From NCBI GenBank assembly GCA_018667205.1, contig JABIVN010000518.1, positions 1-18,528 on the forward strand: a stretch of 18,528 nucleotides of DNA, read 5' to 3'. This stretch comes from Gammaproteobacteria bacterium (GTDB lineage Bacteria > Pseudomonadota > Gammaproteobacteria > Pseudomonadales > Azotimanducaceae). Every line of letters starts with the position of its first letter. The stretch's first letter is position 1. Below, piece by piece: positions 7,892-15,653 of the stretch. Position numbers and translations under genes: made by a program. The notes beneath the pieces are model-generated. The model searched no databases, was not told the DNA's origin, and saw nothing but the letters and a program-made list of their open reading frames with translations.

Positions 7892-7920
7892 GGCATCTCA
7901 CGGAAGTCAGCGGTCGTTAA
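7835..7920. repeat. Spaced inverted repeat TTAACGACCG / CGGTCGTTAA
   Basis: Perfect 10-bp arms lie at 7835-7844 and 7911-7920, 66 bp apart, with two further matches inward after one mismatch. They lie between two convergent genes (FAH and azoreductase), the right arm 7 bp from the azoreductase stop. They might form a long hairpin in readthrough RNA or mark the borders of a small insertion. Confidence 0.45.
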
Positions 7921-7927
7921 TATTGGT

Positions 7928-8548
7928 TTATCCCATTCCCCTGGCAAGGGCCGTAAGGTGGTTCTTTTGCGCTTCGATTGTCTTACTTAATGCGTCCGGC
8001 CCTGCCATTGTTTTTTGTACTAGGACCTCTGAAATAGGCTCCAGGCCGACCAGTCGGGTCCAGGCGTTCATGTAAGGTGACTGGAAGTCGAATGGATCAG
8101 GCCTGCCATCTTTTGGGCTGTAGTCACCGCCACGAGCGTAGATCAGCGTTGCCGGCCCGGAAGCGATTCCCTTTGGTCCATTCTCGTCGCTGGTGAACGT
8201 CAGCCCGGGGTGGGTAACCAGATCAATGTACTGCTTGAGCTTATAGGGAATACTGAAATTCCACATTGGGATGCTAAACAAATAACCGTCAGCCTCTACA
8301 AACTGGCTGACTAAGTTTGTGATTACGGTCCATTGTCGGGCTTCTTCTTCGCTAAGCTCGAGGCCCATGGCAAATTTCATTTTTGCGGCAGTTACTTCCA
8401 GCGTTATTTCTGGCAACTTTGCTTCGAACAAATTCAGTCGATTGACCTGTACAGAGTCGGCCAGAGCGTCCGTGAAAATGCTCGCAGCCTGGTTTGCTGC
8501 AGACAGATCGCCTCTTGGGGATGCGTTGATGTAAAGCAAATTGGTCAT
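7928..8548 (-). CDS. azoR: FMN-dependent NADH-azoreductase
   Basis: The 206-residue product has the flavodoxin-like fold of the AzoR/NQO-type quinone reductase family. These are soluble FMN dimers that reduce quinones and azo bonds with NAD(P)H and are thought to protect against electrophilic quinones. Diagnostic segments are the N-terminal FMN-phosphate loop NLLYINASPRGDLSAANQ, the isoalloxazine loop PMWNFSIPYKLKQYIDLV followed by THPGLTFT, and YARGGDYSP. The frame also has an ATG at 8560; MTNLLYI at 8548 is preferred because it matches the family N-terminus, though neither start has a strong ribosome site. It is divergent from purT, and a quinone-detoxifying enzyme would suit the neighbouring catechol-type chemistry. 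Confidence 0.9.
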   Translation of the reverse strand: MTNLLYINASPRGDLSAANQAASIFTDALADSVQVNRLNLFEAKLPEITLEVTAAKMKFAMGLELSEEEARQWTVITNLVSQFVEADGYLFSIPMWNFSIPYKLKQYIDLVTHPGLTFTSDENGPKGIASGPATLIYARGGDYSPKDGRPDPFDFQSPYMNAWTRLVGLEPISEVLVQKTMAGPDALSKTIEAQKNHLTALARGMG

Positions 8549-8670
8549 AGTTAATTCCATAACTCGATGGATAAGGTTTTAGAAAAATTGATTATACAAA
8601 AATTGGTTGGGGTGTGGTTAAGGTGCTTGCTAACATACAAAAACACTAATTAATCAAGAATATCGACATT

Positions 8671-9855
8671 ATGTCAGTGAAAATTGGTACCCCGCTAAGT
8701 CAGGGTGCAAAGAAGGTGCTGCTATGTGGCTCGGGAGAGCTTGGCAAAGAAGTAGCGATCGAACTTCAGCGTTTGGGGGTTGAAGTTATCGCTGTGGACC
8801 GATATGAGAATGCCCCCGCCATGCAGGTGGCCCATCGATCTCATGTTGTCAATATGTTGGACGGCGCGGCATTAAGGCGTGTGATTGAGTCCGAAAAACC
8901 TGACCTGATTGTGCCGGAAATCGAGGCCATCGCGACAGATACGCTGGCTGAACTTGAACATGAAGGGTTTACTGTCATCCCAACAGCCAAGGCTGCGCAG
9001 TTAACCATGAACAGGGAAGGTATCCGCAGACTTGCCGCTGAGGAGCTTGGTCTGAAAACCAGCGTCTATGAGTTTGCGCAAACAAAGCAGGAATATTTGG
9101 ATGCCATCGATAGGGTTGGCCTGCCTTGCATTATTAAACCCATCATGAGTTCATCGGGGAAAGGGCAATCCCTGGTGCGAGACAAGACCGAGATCGCAGA
9201 TGCCTGGGATTATGCCCAGCAAGGCGGGCGCGCCGGCAAGGGTAAGGTGATTATCGAAGGCTTTGTCGATTTTGATTTCGAGATCACCCTGCTCACTATT
9301 AGGCACAGGGGCGGTACTTCATTTTGTGCCCCCATCGGTCATCGACAAGAAGACGGTGATTACCAGGAAAGCTGGCAACCTCAGATAATGAGCGAAGCGG
9401 CGCTGCAGGCGTCCCAGGACATGGCGGCGCTGGTCACCAGCGCCCTCGGGGGTAAAGGACTGTTTGGCGTAGAACTGTTTATCAAGGGAGATGAAGTGAT
9501 ATTTAGCGAAGTTTCCCCCCGCCCGCACGATACAGGACTGGTCACGCTTGTGTCACAGGATCTGTCCGAGTTTGCGCTGCACGCCAGAGCTATTCTTGAT
9601 TTGCCGATTCCGCAGATAAAACAATTGGGTGCCAGCGCTTCGAGCGTTATTTTAGTGTCGGGCGAAAGTCAAAATGTCCAATTTGGAAATCTGGAAAAGG
9701 CATTGTCCGTACCGAACACCCAGCTGCGTCTATTCGGAAAACCGGAAGTGTCAGGTCGGCGACGAATGGGTGTCGCGCTGGCCACGGGCGATAGTATTGA
9801 ACAAGCGCGCGAGATGGCGAATAAGTGCGCAGCTACAGTCGATGTAGCGTTGTAG
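8671..9855 (+). CDS. purT: Formate-dependent phosphoribosylglycinamide formyltransferase (GAR transformylase 2)
   Basis: The 394-residue protein is nearly colinear with E. coli PurT (392 residues). PurT makes formyl-GAR from GAR, formate and ATP, a folate-independent version of the third step of purine synthesis. The N-terminal nucleotide-fold motif is [20 protein letters not shown] (about 20-39), followed by [12 protein letters not shown] and [16 protein letters not shown]. The ATP-grasp domain carries [54 protein letters not shown] and the metal-binding [10 protein letters not shown]. No clear Shine-Dalgarno is seen before the ATG, and no PurR-like box was recognised in the 122-bp gap to azoR. 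It stands alone with no other purine genes nearby, as is common for purT. Confidence 0.97.
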   Translation: MSVKIGTPLSQGAKKVLLCGSGELGKEVAIELQRLGVEVIAVDRYENAPAMQVAHRSHVVNMLDGAALRRVIESEKPDLIVPEIEAIATDTLAELEHEGFTVIPTAKAAQLTMNREGIRRLAAEELGLKTSVYEFAQTKQEYLDAIDRVGLPCIIKPIMSSSGKGQSLVRDKTEIADAWDYAQQGGRAGKGKVIIEGFVDFDFEITLLTIRHRGGTSFCAPIGHRQEDGDYQESWQPQIMSEAALQASQDMAALVTSALGGKGLFGVELFIKGDEVIFSEVSPRPHDTGLVTLVSQDLSEFALHARAILDLPIPQIKQLGASASSVILVSGESQNVQFGNLEKALSVPNTQLRLFGKPEVSGRRRMGVALATGDSIEQAREMANKCAATVDVAL

Positions 9856-9912
9856 TCGACGTTGGATTGGCAGCGCAGACGCCAAGAGAAACTGATTGTT
9901 GGAGCAACCTGA

Positions 9913-10974
9913 ATGGTCTTTGTTTCACTTCGTTGCCAAAAGCTGGTCGGTGTTCTGGTGGCGATACTACTACTGATGTCTTGTGCCGAGCATCAGGCAC
10001 TTAAAGCAAACAATGACCCAGCCAAGTACGACCTGGTTAAAGATGTTTTGTGGGCCTCCCCAGATGGTTTTGACCTTACGATGGACATCTATACGCCAGC
10101 ATCTGGCAAGCTGAGCTATCCGGTTGTTGTGATGTTTCATGGCGGTGGATGGCTTATAAACGATAAATCGATTATGGATCAGGCCGCTGCTTATTTAGCG
10201 ACAAACTCGAACTATGTGGTTTGTAACGTTAACTATCGTCTTCTTTCTGACAACGACAATACAACAACGTTGAACGAAATCGTCAATGACGCGTTCGGGG
10301 CTATATTGTGGGTCAAGGGTAATGTTTCTAAATATAAAGGTGATAGGACCCGGATAGTCGTAACAGGGGACAGCGCCGGGGCGCACCTGTCCGCAATGAT
10401 CGTCAACAGGGGTGACCAATTAAGTTCAGAGGCGTTTTCGTCGTCATCACCTCGATTTACACCTTCTTACCTTCCCGAAGCAACATCGGCCGAACAAGTC
10501 GCAGCCGAAAATGGGCTGGCCGTGCAGGCGGCAGTGCTTAGTTATGGTGCCTATGATTTATCCGCTACAGGTATTAGTGACTTCGAGAGTATGAAAAATC
10601 CGTTCTGGTGGGTTAGCGGGTCGATCGCGCGTGGTTTATTTGGTAATGATTATAATGTCGTTGAGCACCCGTTGATGTACAAGGCTATTTCTCCATCGCA
10701 GAACATTCCTCGGGCCGCGGAGCGCCAATTCCCACCCCATCTTCTCACATCGGGAAGCGAGGACCCGGTGGTGTCACCCGAATCTGTAAAGTCTTATACG
10801 GAGATGCTGCGATTGGCTGGTCACACGGCCCGGTACTGGGAATATAAAGGGAAGTCACACGCGTTTTTGGATTCAGGGTCGAACATGTTGCTTGGCTCCA
10901 GTTTTGAAGCTGATGCACCAATGGCATTGAACGTCATGATAGCGTTTCTTGACGAGGTGTTTTACCCGCAGTAA
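9913..10974 (+). CDS. Lipoprotein alpha/beta-hydrolase (esterase/carboxylesterase)
   Basis: The 353-residue protein starts with a type II signal peptide: a short basic region, the hydrophobic core LVGVLVAILLL and the lipobox LMSC with C24 as the lipidated cysteine. It is therefore probably membrane-attached and faces the periplasm. The hydrolase domain has the oxyanion-hole motif HGGGW (76-80), the nucleophile elbow GDSAG with S154, acid D284 in GSEDPVV and H316 in GKSHAF, a complete catalytic triad. The layout fits the alpha/beta-hydrolase-3 / BD-FAE-type esterases, which cut short acyl or aromatic esters; the natural ester is unknown. TTGGAG upstream supports the ATG. It lies 57 bp after purT on the same strand and could share its transcript. 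Confidence 0.88.
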   Translation: MVFVSLRCQKLVGVLVAILLLMSCAEHQALKANNDPAKYDLVKDVLWASPDGFDLTMDIYTPASGKLSYPVVVMFHGGGWLINDKSIMDQAAAYLATNSNYVVCNVNYRLLSDNDNTTTLNEIVNDAFGAILWVKGNVSKYKGDRTRIVVTGDSAGAHLSAMIVNRGDQLSSEAFSSSSPRFTPSYLPEATSAEQVAAENGLAVQAAVLSYGAYDLSATGISDFESMKNPFWWVSGSIARGLFGNDYNVVEHPLMYKAISPSQNIPRAAERQFPPHLLTSGSEDPVVSPESVKSYTEMLRLAGHTARYWEYKGKSHAFLDSGSNMLLGSSFEADAPMALNVMIAFLDEVFYPQ

Positions 10975-11056
10975 CGGCCCGGGGTTAACACACCTGTTTT
11001 TTAGAGCGGTAGCACATTTTTGTCGGGCTCGAGTGTTACGGGGTGAATTCAAGGGT

Positions 11057-11062
11057 TATAAA
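11057..11062 (+). promoter_or_regulatory. Candidate -10 box upstream of matB
   Basis: TATAAA lies 31 bases upstream of the preferred matB ATG at 11094. No good -35 was found at standard spacing. If used, transcription would start near 11069, inside the longer GTG-started frame, which supports the later ATG. Confidence 0.25.
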
Positions 11063-11093
11063 ACGAGTGTCTAACGAACAAGGAATAACGGCC

Positions 11094-12605
11094 ATGACCG
11101 GCAACGCTAATCTCTACGCACATTTTCAGCAGCATTTTCCGCCTGACCTCAATACGCAATTGTTAACTGATGTCGATGGCCGCAGCGTTACTTACCTGCA
11201 GGCAGATCAGGCCTCTGCGCGGATCGCGAATACACTGTTACAGATGGGTGCTGTCCGTGGCGACAGAATCACAGTGCAGGTCGAAAAATCGGTGGAGAAT
11301 TTGTATCTCTATCTGGCGTGCCTCCGTGCGGGGTTGGTTTACCATCCGCTTAATACAGCTTACACAGCATCCGAACTCGCATACTTCCTCGGGAACGCAG
11401 AACCAAGCATTGTGATCTGTGCCAGTGATGCGCTGACGACGATTGAACCTGTTCTTCCTGTCAATGGCCTAAAGGCGCTGCTCACGCTCGATGCAGATGG
11501 TGGCGGCACCTTGATGCAGCAGGCGGAAAGCGCCAGTGAGCAAGGGAATGTGGCGCAGTGCAAGGGCGCTGAAATGGCAGCGCTGCTTTACTCGTCAGGG
11601 ACGACTGGGCGGCCAAAAGGAATCATGCTGAGTCACGACAACCTGCGCAAAAATGCTGAAACGCTGGTTCAAGCCTGGGGCTTTTCGGGTTCCGATCGGT
11701 TGCTGCATATGTTGCCGATCTATCACGTGCATGGACTATTTGTCGGTCTGGGCTGTGTGTTGATGTGTGGTGCCAGCATGGTATGGCACAGTCGCTTCGT
11801 TGATAGGTCTGCTATTGCTGCCATGCAAGATTGTACCGTCATGATGGGTGTTCCAACCTATTACACCCGCTTGTTGGCGAACCCGGAATTCGGGTCCGAA
11901 TGTAGCTCAAACATGCGCTTGTTTGTTTCGGGCTCTGCGCCGCTCCTTTCAGAAACGTTTGTTGAATTTAGATCCCGCACCGGCCATACCATTCTGGAAC
12001 GCTATGGCATGACAGAGACAGGTATGAATACTTCCAATCCGCTTAACGAAGAGCGACGTGCCGGTACCGTGGGTCCACCGCTCCCTGGTGTGGCTGTTCG
12101 AGTGGTCGATGACGCAGGTGAGGGGCTTGCTGGAGGAGAAACCGGTAATTTGCAGGTTAAAGGCCCGAATGTGTTTTCCGGTTACTGGCGTATGCCAGAG
12201 AAAACTGCAGAGGATTTTACGGACGATGGTTTTTTCAACACCGGGGACAAAGCCACAATCGATCCCGATGGGTATGTCTCAATCGTTGGGCGAGCGAAAG
12301 ACATGATCATCAGTGGCGGCCTTAATGTTTACCCGAAAGAGATAGAACTTGTCATCGATGACATAGGCGGCATCGCTGAGTCAGCTGTCATAGGTGTTGC
12401 CGATGCGGATTTCGGCGAAGCAGTTGTCGCCGTGATTATTGCGCAGGGCGAACCTCCCACCGTCGATCAGGTTATCAGTCATTGTAAGAAACACTTAGCC
12501 AACTTTAAGGTCCCTAAGCGGGTAGAAGTGATCGGCACTCTGCCGCGTAACGCGATGGGTAAGGTACAGAAAAACCTGCTGCGCGAGCGATTCTCGACGC
12601 CTTGA
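11094..12605 (+). CDS. matB: Malonyl-CoA synthetase (AMP-forming)
   Basis: This ANL-superfamily enzyme activates malonate (and often methylmalonate) to its CoA ester through an acyl-adenylate. At 503 residues from the ATG it has the same length as Rhodopseudomonas MatB. Matches are the P-loop YSSGTTGRPKG (166-176), the hinge and acyl-recognition segment LPIYHVHGLFVG (208-219), the A5 motif ERYGMTETGMNTSNP (302-316), which is distinctive for MatB, NVYPKEIE in A8 and the catalytic lysine in GKVQK (K490). The frame extends back to a GTG at 11043, but MTGNANLYAHF matches the family start and has AAGGA upstream. No malonyl-CoA decarboxylase (matA) or malonate carrier (matC) lies next to it, so it may serve malonate scavenging or supply of malonyl-CoA. 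It follows the esterase by 119 bp. Confidence 0.92.
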   Translation: MTGNANLYAHFQQHFPPDLNTQLLTDVDGRSVTYLQADQASARIANTLLQMGAVRGDRITVQVEKSVENLYLYLACLRAGLVYHPLNTAYTASELAYFLGNAEPSIVICASDALTTIEPVLPVNGLKALLTLDADGGGTLMQQAESASEQGNVAQCKGAEMAALLYSSGTTGRPKGIMLSHDNLRKNAETLVQAWGFSGSDRLLHMLPIYHVHGLFVGLGCVLMCGASMVWHSRFVDRSAIAAMQDCTVMMGVPTYYTRLLANPEFGSECSSNMRLFVSGSAPLLSETFVEFRSRTGHTILERYGMTETGMNTSNPLNEERRAGTVGPPLPGVAVRVVDDAGEGLAGGETGNLQVKGPNVFSGYWRMPEKTAEDFTDDGFFNTGDKATIDPDGYVSIVGRAKDMIISGGLNVYPKEIELVIDDIGGIAESAVIGVADADFGEAVVAVIIAQGEPPTVDQVISHCKKHLANFKVPKRVEVIGTLPRNAMGKVQKNLLRERFSTP

Positions 12606-12667
12606 TACGGGGTTTTCCCAACGGTACATAGTGGCGTGATGGCAGTATAAAAAATGTCAGGCTGAAA

Positions 12668-12722
12668 CCAGCGGCAGCGTTAGGGAATGTGGTGACTAAC
12701 ATCATGAAGACGGCTGCGCTGG
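12668..12722. other. Imperfect long stem-loop between convergent matB and MFS genes
   Basis: Left arms CCAGC (12668-12672), GCAGC (12674-12678) and GTTAG (12679-12683) pair in order with CTAAC (12696-12700), GCTGC (12713-12717) and GCTGG (12718-12722). There is a one-base bulge on the left and a 12-base bulge on the right. It ends 4 bp before the MFS stop. A role in ending the two convergent transcripts is plausible, but there is no T-run. Confidence 0.4.
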
Positions 12723-12725
12723 TAG

Positions 12726-13937
12726 TCACATCTGCAGTGTCGTCGGAGGCGCTTTGCCTAACCGATACTGGAGCAAAATAGCGCCTGCAACGATGGAGAG
12801 CGAAATTGTCGTGAGCAGGGTCAATCCATTTGAAAAGCCCATTTCCGGGCTGTACAGGACACCGATGGTGACGGGGCCTAAAACGCCCCCTAGCTGAGAT
12901 GCAGAAAAGAACATACCGCTGGCGACACCTGCGTGGCGTTCCTGAACTTCCGGTAATTCCAGCAGGGTAAGAATCAGAACTGTGACCAGACTGCTGTTCG
13001 CTATCCCCTGTAGGAGTAATCCTGCGAGTAAAGATGAGGGTTCTGTTAATCGAAGCATTATGCTGGCGCTGAAGGCTGCAAGGCTTAGTCCGATCAGTAT
13101 CTTGAATCGTCGTTCCGGTGTGGCAAGCTTTGGAATAATCAGAGAGCTTATGATGCCAATCATTGTCGGCAGGGCGGCCCAGTAACCGGCGTTCACCGGG
13201 GAAAGCCCGTGAGATTGAAGCAGTTCGGGTAACCAGTTATTTAAGCCGTGACTGAACATCATTACGCTGATGCTCATGAGTAGCACGATCACGACAGCTG
13301 GCCTTGTTATTAGTTCTCCGATGACTCGTGTTTGCGAAACGTGGGGTCCTGTTTGTCTTCCTGTCGCTGAAGAGCCCGCTACGGTTGCCAGAGAGAACCA
13401 AAAAAAAGCAGACAAAAAAGCGACGCCGGCCCACAGTAAGAATATCGAGCGCCATGAATCGTCGAAGTATGGCAATAGAATGGCATGAGTCGTTGTCAGA
13501 GAAATAATGCTACCGATGGCTGGGCCTGTCATATAGATACCCATGGCAAATCCGCGAGAAGAGCCAGTGAAGGACGATATAACGACTTTCGACGCGCCAG
13601 CAGAGACAATCGGTCCCCCCAGTCCAAATAACATTACGGCAAGAATCAAACTAGTTGCGTCATCAGCGAATACCCGGGCCAGGGCAGAAAGGCCCACGAC
13701 AATGCCGGCGATAGCAAGCGCATGCCGAGCACCAATTCTGTCCAGCAGGATGCCAGAGGGTACGGCAGAGAATATATAGATGAATTGCCAGGCGCCCATG
13801 GCAAGACCCATTTCGGCGTGTGTCATGCCAAGATCAATAATTACCAGGGATGCGAGTGGTGCGAGGCTGGTCGCGATCAGGCCGAAGGATACGTAGAGCA
13901 TCCATACGCCGAGAAGTAACAGCCATTGGTTTTTCAC
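12726..13937 (-). CDS. MFS transporter
   Basis: The 403-residue protein is very hydrophobic, with about twelve predicted transmembrane helices in the usual two bundles of six. The first helix begins at WLLLLGVWMLYVSFGLIAT. The MFS motif A, G-x-x-x-D-R-x-G-x-R, is seen as GILLDRIGAR (62-71) in the first cytoplasmic loop. YMTGPAIGSIISLTTTHAIL in helix 5 resembles the proline/glycine-rich motif C region. The layout resembles CynX/NimT-like or oxalate/formate-like carriers, but the substrate is not readable. It starts with GTG at 13937 and lacks a close Shine-Dalgarno. It is convergent with matB and divergent from the EF-hand operon. Malonate or another acid imported for matB is possible but only a guess. 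Confidence 0.88.
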   Translation of the reverse strand: MKNQWLLLLGVWMLYVSFGLIATSLAPLASLVIIDLGMTHAEMGLAMGAWQFIYIFSAVPSGILLDRIGARHALAIAGIVVGLSALARVFADDATSLILAVMLFGLGGPIVSAGASKVVISSFTGSSRGFAMGIYMTGPAIGSIISLTTTHAILLPYFDDSWRSIFLLWAGVAFLSAFFWFSLATVAGSSATGRQTGPHVSQTRVIGELITRPAVVIVLLMSISVMMFSHGLNNWLPELLQSHGLSPVNAGYWAALPTMIGIISSLIIPKLATPERRFKILIGLSLAAFSASIMLRLTEPSSLLAGLLLQGIANSSLVTVLILTLLELPEVQERHAGVASGMFFSASQLGGVLGPVTIGVLYSPEMGFSNGLTLLTTISLSIVAGAILLQYRLGKAPPTTLQM

Positions 13938-14133
13938 AATCAGTGCTTATTTCCAGAGACTAACAGTATCGTCGATCACGTTGGGGTCGAGCACAATAAC
14001 CAACTTGCCCGTGTTGTTCAACGAACGCAGGAGACCGTCGCCGGTTTTCAAAAAGTAAACTTGTTAACGACGGGTGCGACGGATTTTGTTCGCTCCGCCG
14101 TATATCACTTTAAGGTAAGCAGGTTAGCCTATT

Positions 14134-14153
14134 CTGTTAAACAGCGATAAGGA
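14134..14153 (+). promoter_or_regulatory. Leader of the EF-hand/sigma operon: palindrome and ribosome site
   Basis: CTGTT-A-AACAG (14134-14144) is a perfect 11-bp inverted repeat overlapping a possible -10 (TATTCT, 14130-14135). It is followed by AAGGA (14149-14153), spaced 6 bases from the EF-hand ATG. The -35 is unclear, so the promoter type (housekeeping or self-recognised ECF) cannot be told by eye. Confidence 0.35.
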
Positions 14154-14159
14154 ATTGTA

Positions 14160-14663
14160 ATGAAAACGTTAGCGAAAACATTAGCGAAAACATTAGCGAA
14201 AACATTAGCATTAATATTGCTACAGGGAGGCGCGATGACTGTCTTTGGTCATCCCGTGGATCGAATGATCGATAAGCACGATAGTGATGGTGACGGTATG
14301 ATCAGTGTCAACGAATTTCAACCGCCAAAAAGCCGAGGCATGATGAAACGTATGGATGCCAATAACGACGGCGTAGTGACGATGGACGAAATCAATCAGC
14401 AGGTTGTCGATCACCAGACAAAAATGGCAGAACGACACGCAGAGATGACCGTTCGAGTGCAGGCGTTTTTTAGTGACGCAGACCTTGATGGCGACGGATC
14501 CGTAACAGGGGAAGAAGCGCAGGCTGCCGCATTCAATCGCATCGACAAAAATGTTGATGGTTACCTGACCGAGCAAGAATTGCGCAATGCAAAACCATCT
14601 TATGGTGGCATGCATCGCCCGAGTCGACCTGTCGAGCGCGGTGGTTCCTACGGTGAGTCCTGA
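14160..14663 (+). CDS. Secreted four-EF-hand calcium-binding protein
   Basis: The 167-residue protein begins with a lysine-rich n-region and hydrophobic stretch (about 1-30) that reads as a Sec signal peptide, probably cut near FG-HP. Four canonical 12-residue EF-hand loops follow: DSDGDGMISVNE (41-52), DANNDGVVTMDE (66-77), DLDGDGSVTGEE (108-119) and DKNVDGYLTEQE (129-140). All have Asp/Asn at positions 1, 3 and 5, Gly at 6 and Glu at 12, so all should bind calcium. The tail is Pro/Gly/Arg-rich. The start of the gene is a 12-bp repeat encoding TLAK units. A second ATG at 14235 has its own GGGAGG site and would make a form without a signal. The sigma factor gene starts 13 bp downstream. A role as periplasmic calcium sensor or buffer for the module is inferred. 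Confidence 0.9.
   Translation: MKTLAKTLAKTLAKTLALILLQGGAMTVFGHPVDRMIDKHDSDGDGMISVNEFQPPKSRGMMKRMDANNDGVVTMDEINQQVVDHQTKMAERHAEMTVRVQAFFSDADLDGDGSVTGEEAQAAAFNRIDKNVDGYLTEQELRNAKPSYGGMHRPSRPVERGGSYGES
14163..14210 (+). repeat. Four tandem 12-bp units in the signal-peptide coding region
   Basis: The consensus AAAACATTAGCG occurs four times in a row directly after the ATG, differing only by one base in the first unit (AAAACGTTAGCG) and one at the end of the last. Each unit encodes K-T-L-A. The array keeps the reading frame whatever the copy number, so slippage would change only the length and charge of the signal-peptide n-region. Confidence 0.92.
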
Positions 14664-14676
14664 TTGAGCACGAGTA

Positions 14677-15210
14677 ATGGAAGATGAGCGACAAATCATC
14701 GAGCGGATACTTGCTGGAAGCGAGTTAGCGTTCCGGCAGATCGTCGATCAGCATTCCCAGCGCATATTCAATTATGTCCGGCGTATGACGCGCAACAGTG
14801 CCGAGGCTGAAGATATCTCCCAGGAGACATTCATTCGGTTTTGGGTGTCTAGAGACCGGTTCGATCCGGGCAGGGTAAAACTCACGACCTGGTTGCACCG
14901 GATTGCACACAATCTTTGTGTCGATTATTTTCGACAAAGGCAGCTGCAAGAAAGGCCGGCACCCGTGCAACCAGATCGTCAGGATAGTCCTGATACAGAG
15001 TACGAACTTAGTATTCGTGCAGGGGTTGTTCATAAGGCGTTAATGAGCCTTTCCGAACGACAGCGCAGTGCTATTGTCCTCTGTCATTACCAGAACTTCA
15101 GTCAGCGCGATGCTGCTCATATACTGGATTTGTCTGTTGATGCCCTGGAGTCTTTGCTGCGACGAGGCAGGCGTAAACTGAAACAGAAATTGGCTAAGGA
15201 GTTGGAATGA
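14677..15210 (+). CDS. ECF-type RNA polymerase sigma factor
   Basis: The 177-residue protein is a two-domain extracytoplasmic-function sigma factor. Region 2 (about 15-88) contains FRQIVDQHSQRIFNYVRRMT, AEDISQETFIRFW (core-binding and -10 recognition) and KLTTWLHRIAHNLCVDYFRQ. A short variable linker (90-112) is followed by region 4 (about 115-172), with LSERQRSAIVLCHYQNFSQR then DAAHILDLSVDALESLLRRG, the helix-turn-helix for the -35 element. It lacks region 1 and most of region 3, as all ECF factors do. The next gene overlaps it by 4 bp (ATGA), and its own start has only a weak ribosome site, so it may be coupled to the EF-hand gene. By analogy with CnrH-type systems it should be held inactive by the downstream membrane protein; its regulon is unknown and may include this operon. 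Confidence 0.94.
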   Translation: MEDERQIIERILAGSELAFRQIVDQHSQRIFNYVRRMTRNSAEAEDISQETFIRFWVSRDRFDPGRVKLTTWLHRIAHNLCVDYFRQRQLQERPAPVQPDRQDSPDTEYELSIRAGVVHKALMSLSERQRSAIVLCHYQNFSQRDAAHILDLSVDALESLLRRGRRKLKQKLAKELE

Positions 15211-15653
15211 ACCTGGAGCGATTTACCTTGATCGTTGAAAGCTATGGTGCAGATTCTCATAGGTGGCCTGTGGACGAACGTGCCGAGGCGCTGGAATTCT
15301 CACTTACTTCACCCGACGCTTTGTCATTACTTGATCAGGCAGCAGCGCTGGATCATGATTTAACATTATTCGAATTGCCTGACAGTGCACGCTCAGTGCG
15401 GCGGGTTGAGATGGCTATCTTTTCAGCGCTGAAACCTGGGAGGCTGGAGCGATTACTGAAGTGGGTGCTACCGGATTTTGATGATCTTGCCCACACATTG
15501 TGGCGACCGACGCTGGTGGCCTGTCTACCGTTGCTACTTGGTGTTGTTATTGGACTAACGTTGACCAACAACACGGATGAGCTATCGCTGGATGAAGAGC
15601 TGGGTTTGCTGGCTTTTACCGATATCGTTCGTGAGGAATGGAACAATGAATAG
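15207..15653 (+). CDS. Single-pass membrane protein in the anti-sigma position
   Basis: This 148-residue protein is not a family I can name with certainty. Residues 1-90 are soluble and acidic, with ESYGADSHRWPVDERAEALE near 11-30. One strong transmembrane helix follows (about 103-119, LVACLPLLLGVVIGLTL), then a short acidic tail (NNTDELSLDEELGLL). The start overlaps the sigma gene by 4 bp and has AAGGAG upstream; the stop overlaps the next gene by 8 bp. Gene order, size and a cytoplasmic N-terminus with one TM match anti-sigma factors of CnrY/RsiW-like systems. No zinc-binding HxxxCxxC anti-sigma motif is visible, so if it inhibits the sigma factor it does so by a different N-terminal domain. 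The role is inferred from context. Confidence 0.72.
   Translation: MNLERFTLIVESYGADSHRWPVDERAEALEFSLTSPDALSLLDQAAALDHDLTLFELPDSARSVRRVEMAIFSALKPGRLERLLKWVLPDFDDLAHTLWRPTLVACLPLLLGVVIGLTLTNNTDELSLDEELGLLAFTDIVREEWNNE

Noticed and set aside
8561..8670. Sigma-70 promoter or PurR box before purT
   Set aside because: Only weak -35/-10 matches (such as TTGGGG and TAACAT, 18 apart) and no PurR-like palindrome were found.
10975..11093. Intrinsic terminator at CTGTTTTTTAG after the esterase
   Set aside because: A T-run is present but only a 4-bp stem can be drawn before it.
13926..14150. Plus-strand 74-codon frame upstream of the EF-hand gene
   Set aside because: It overlaps the MFS start region and the operon promoter area, lacks a ribosome site and shows no family features.
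14220..14699. Minus-strand 159-codon frame antisense to the EF-hand gene
   Set aside because: It is a shadow of the GC-patterned EF-hand coding strand; the translation is Ile/His/Val-rich with no family features, and the plus strand has four perfect EF-hands.
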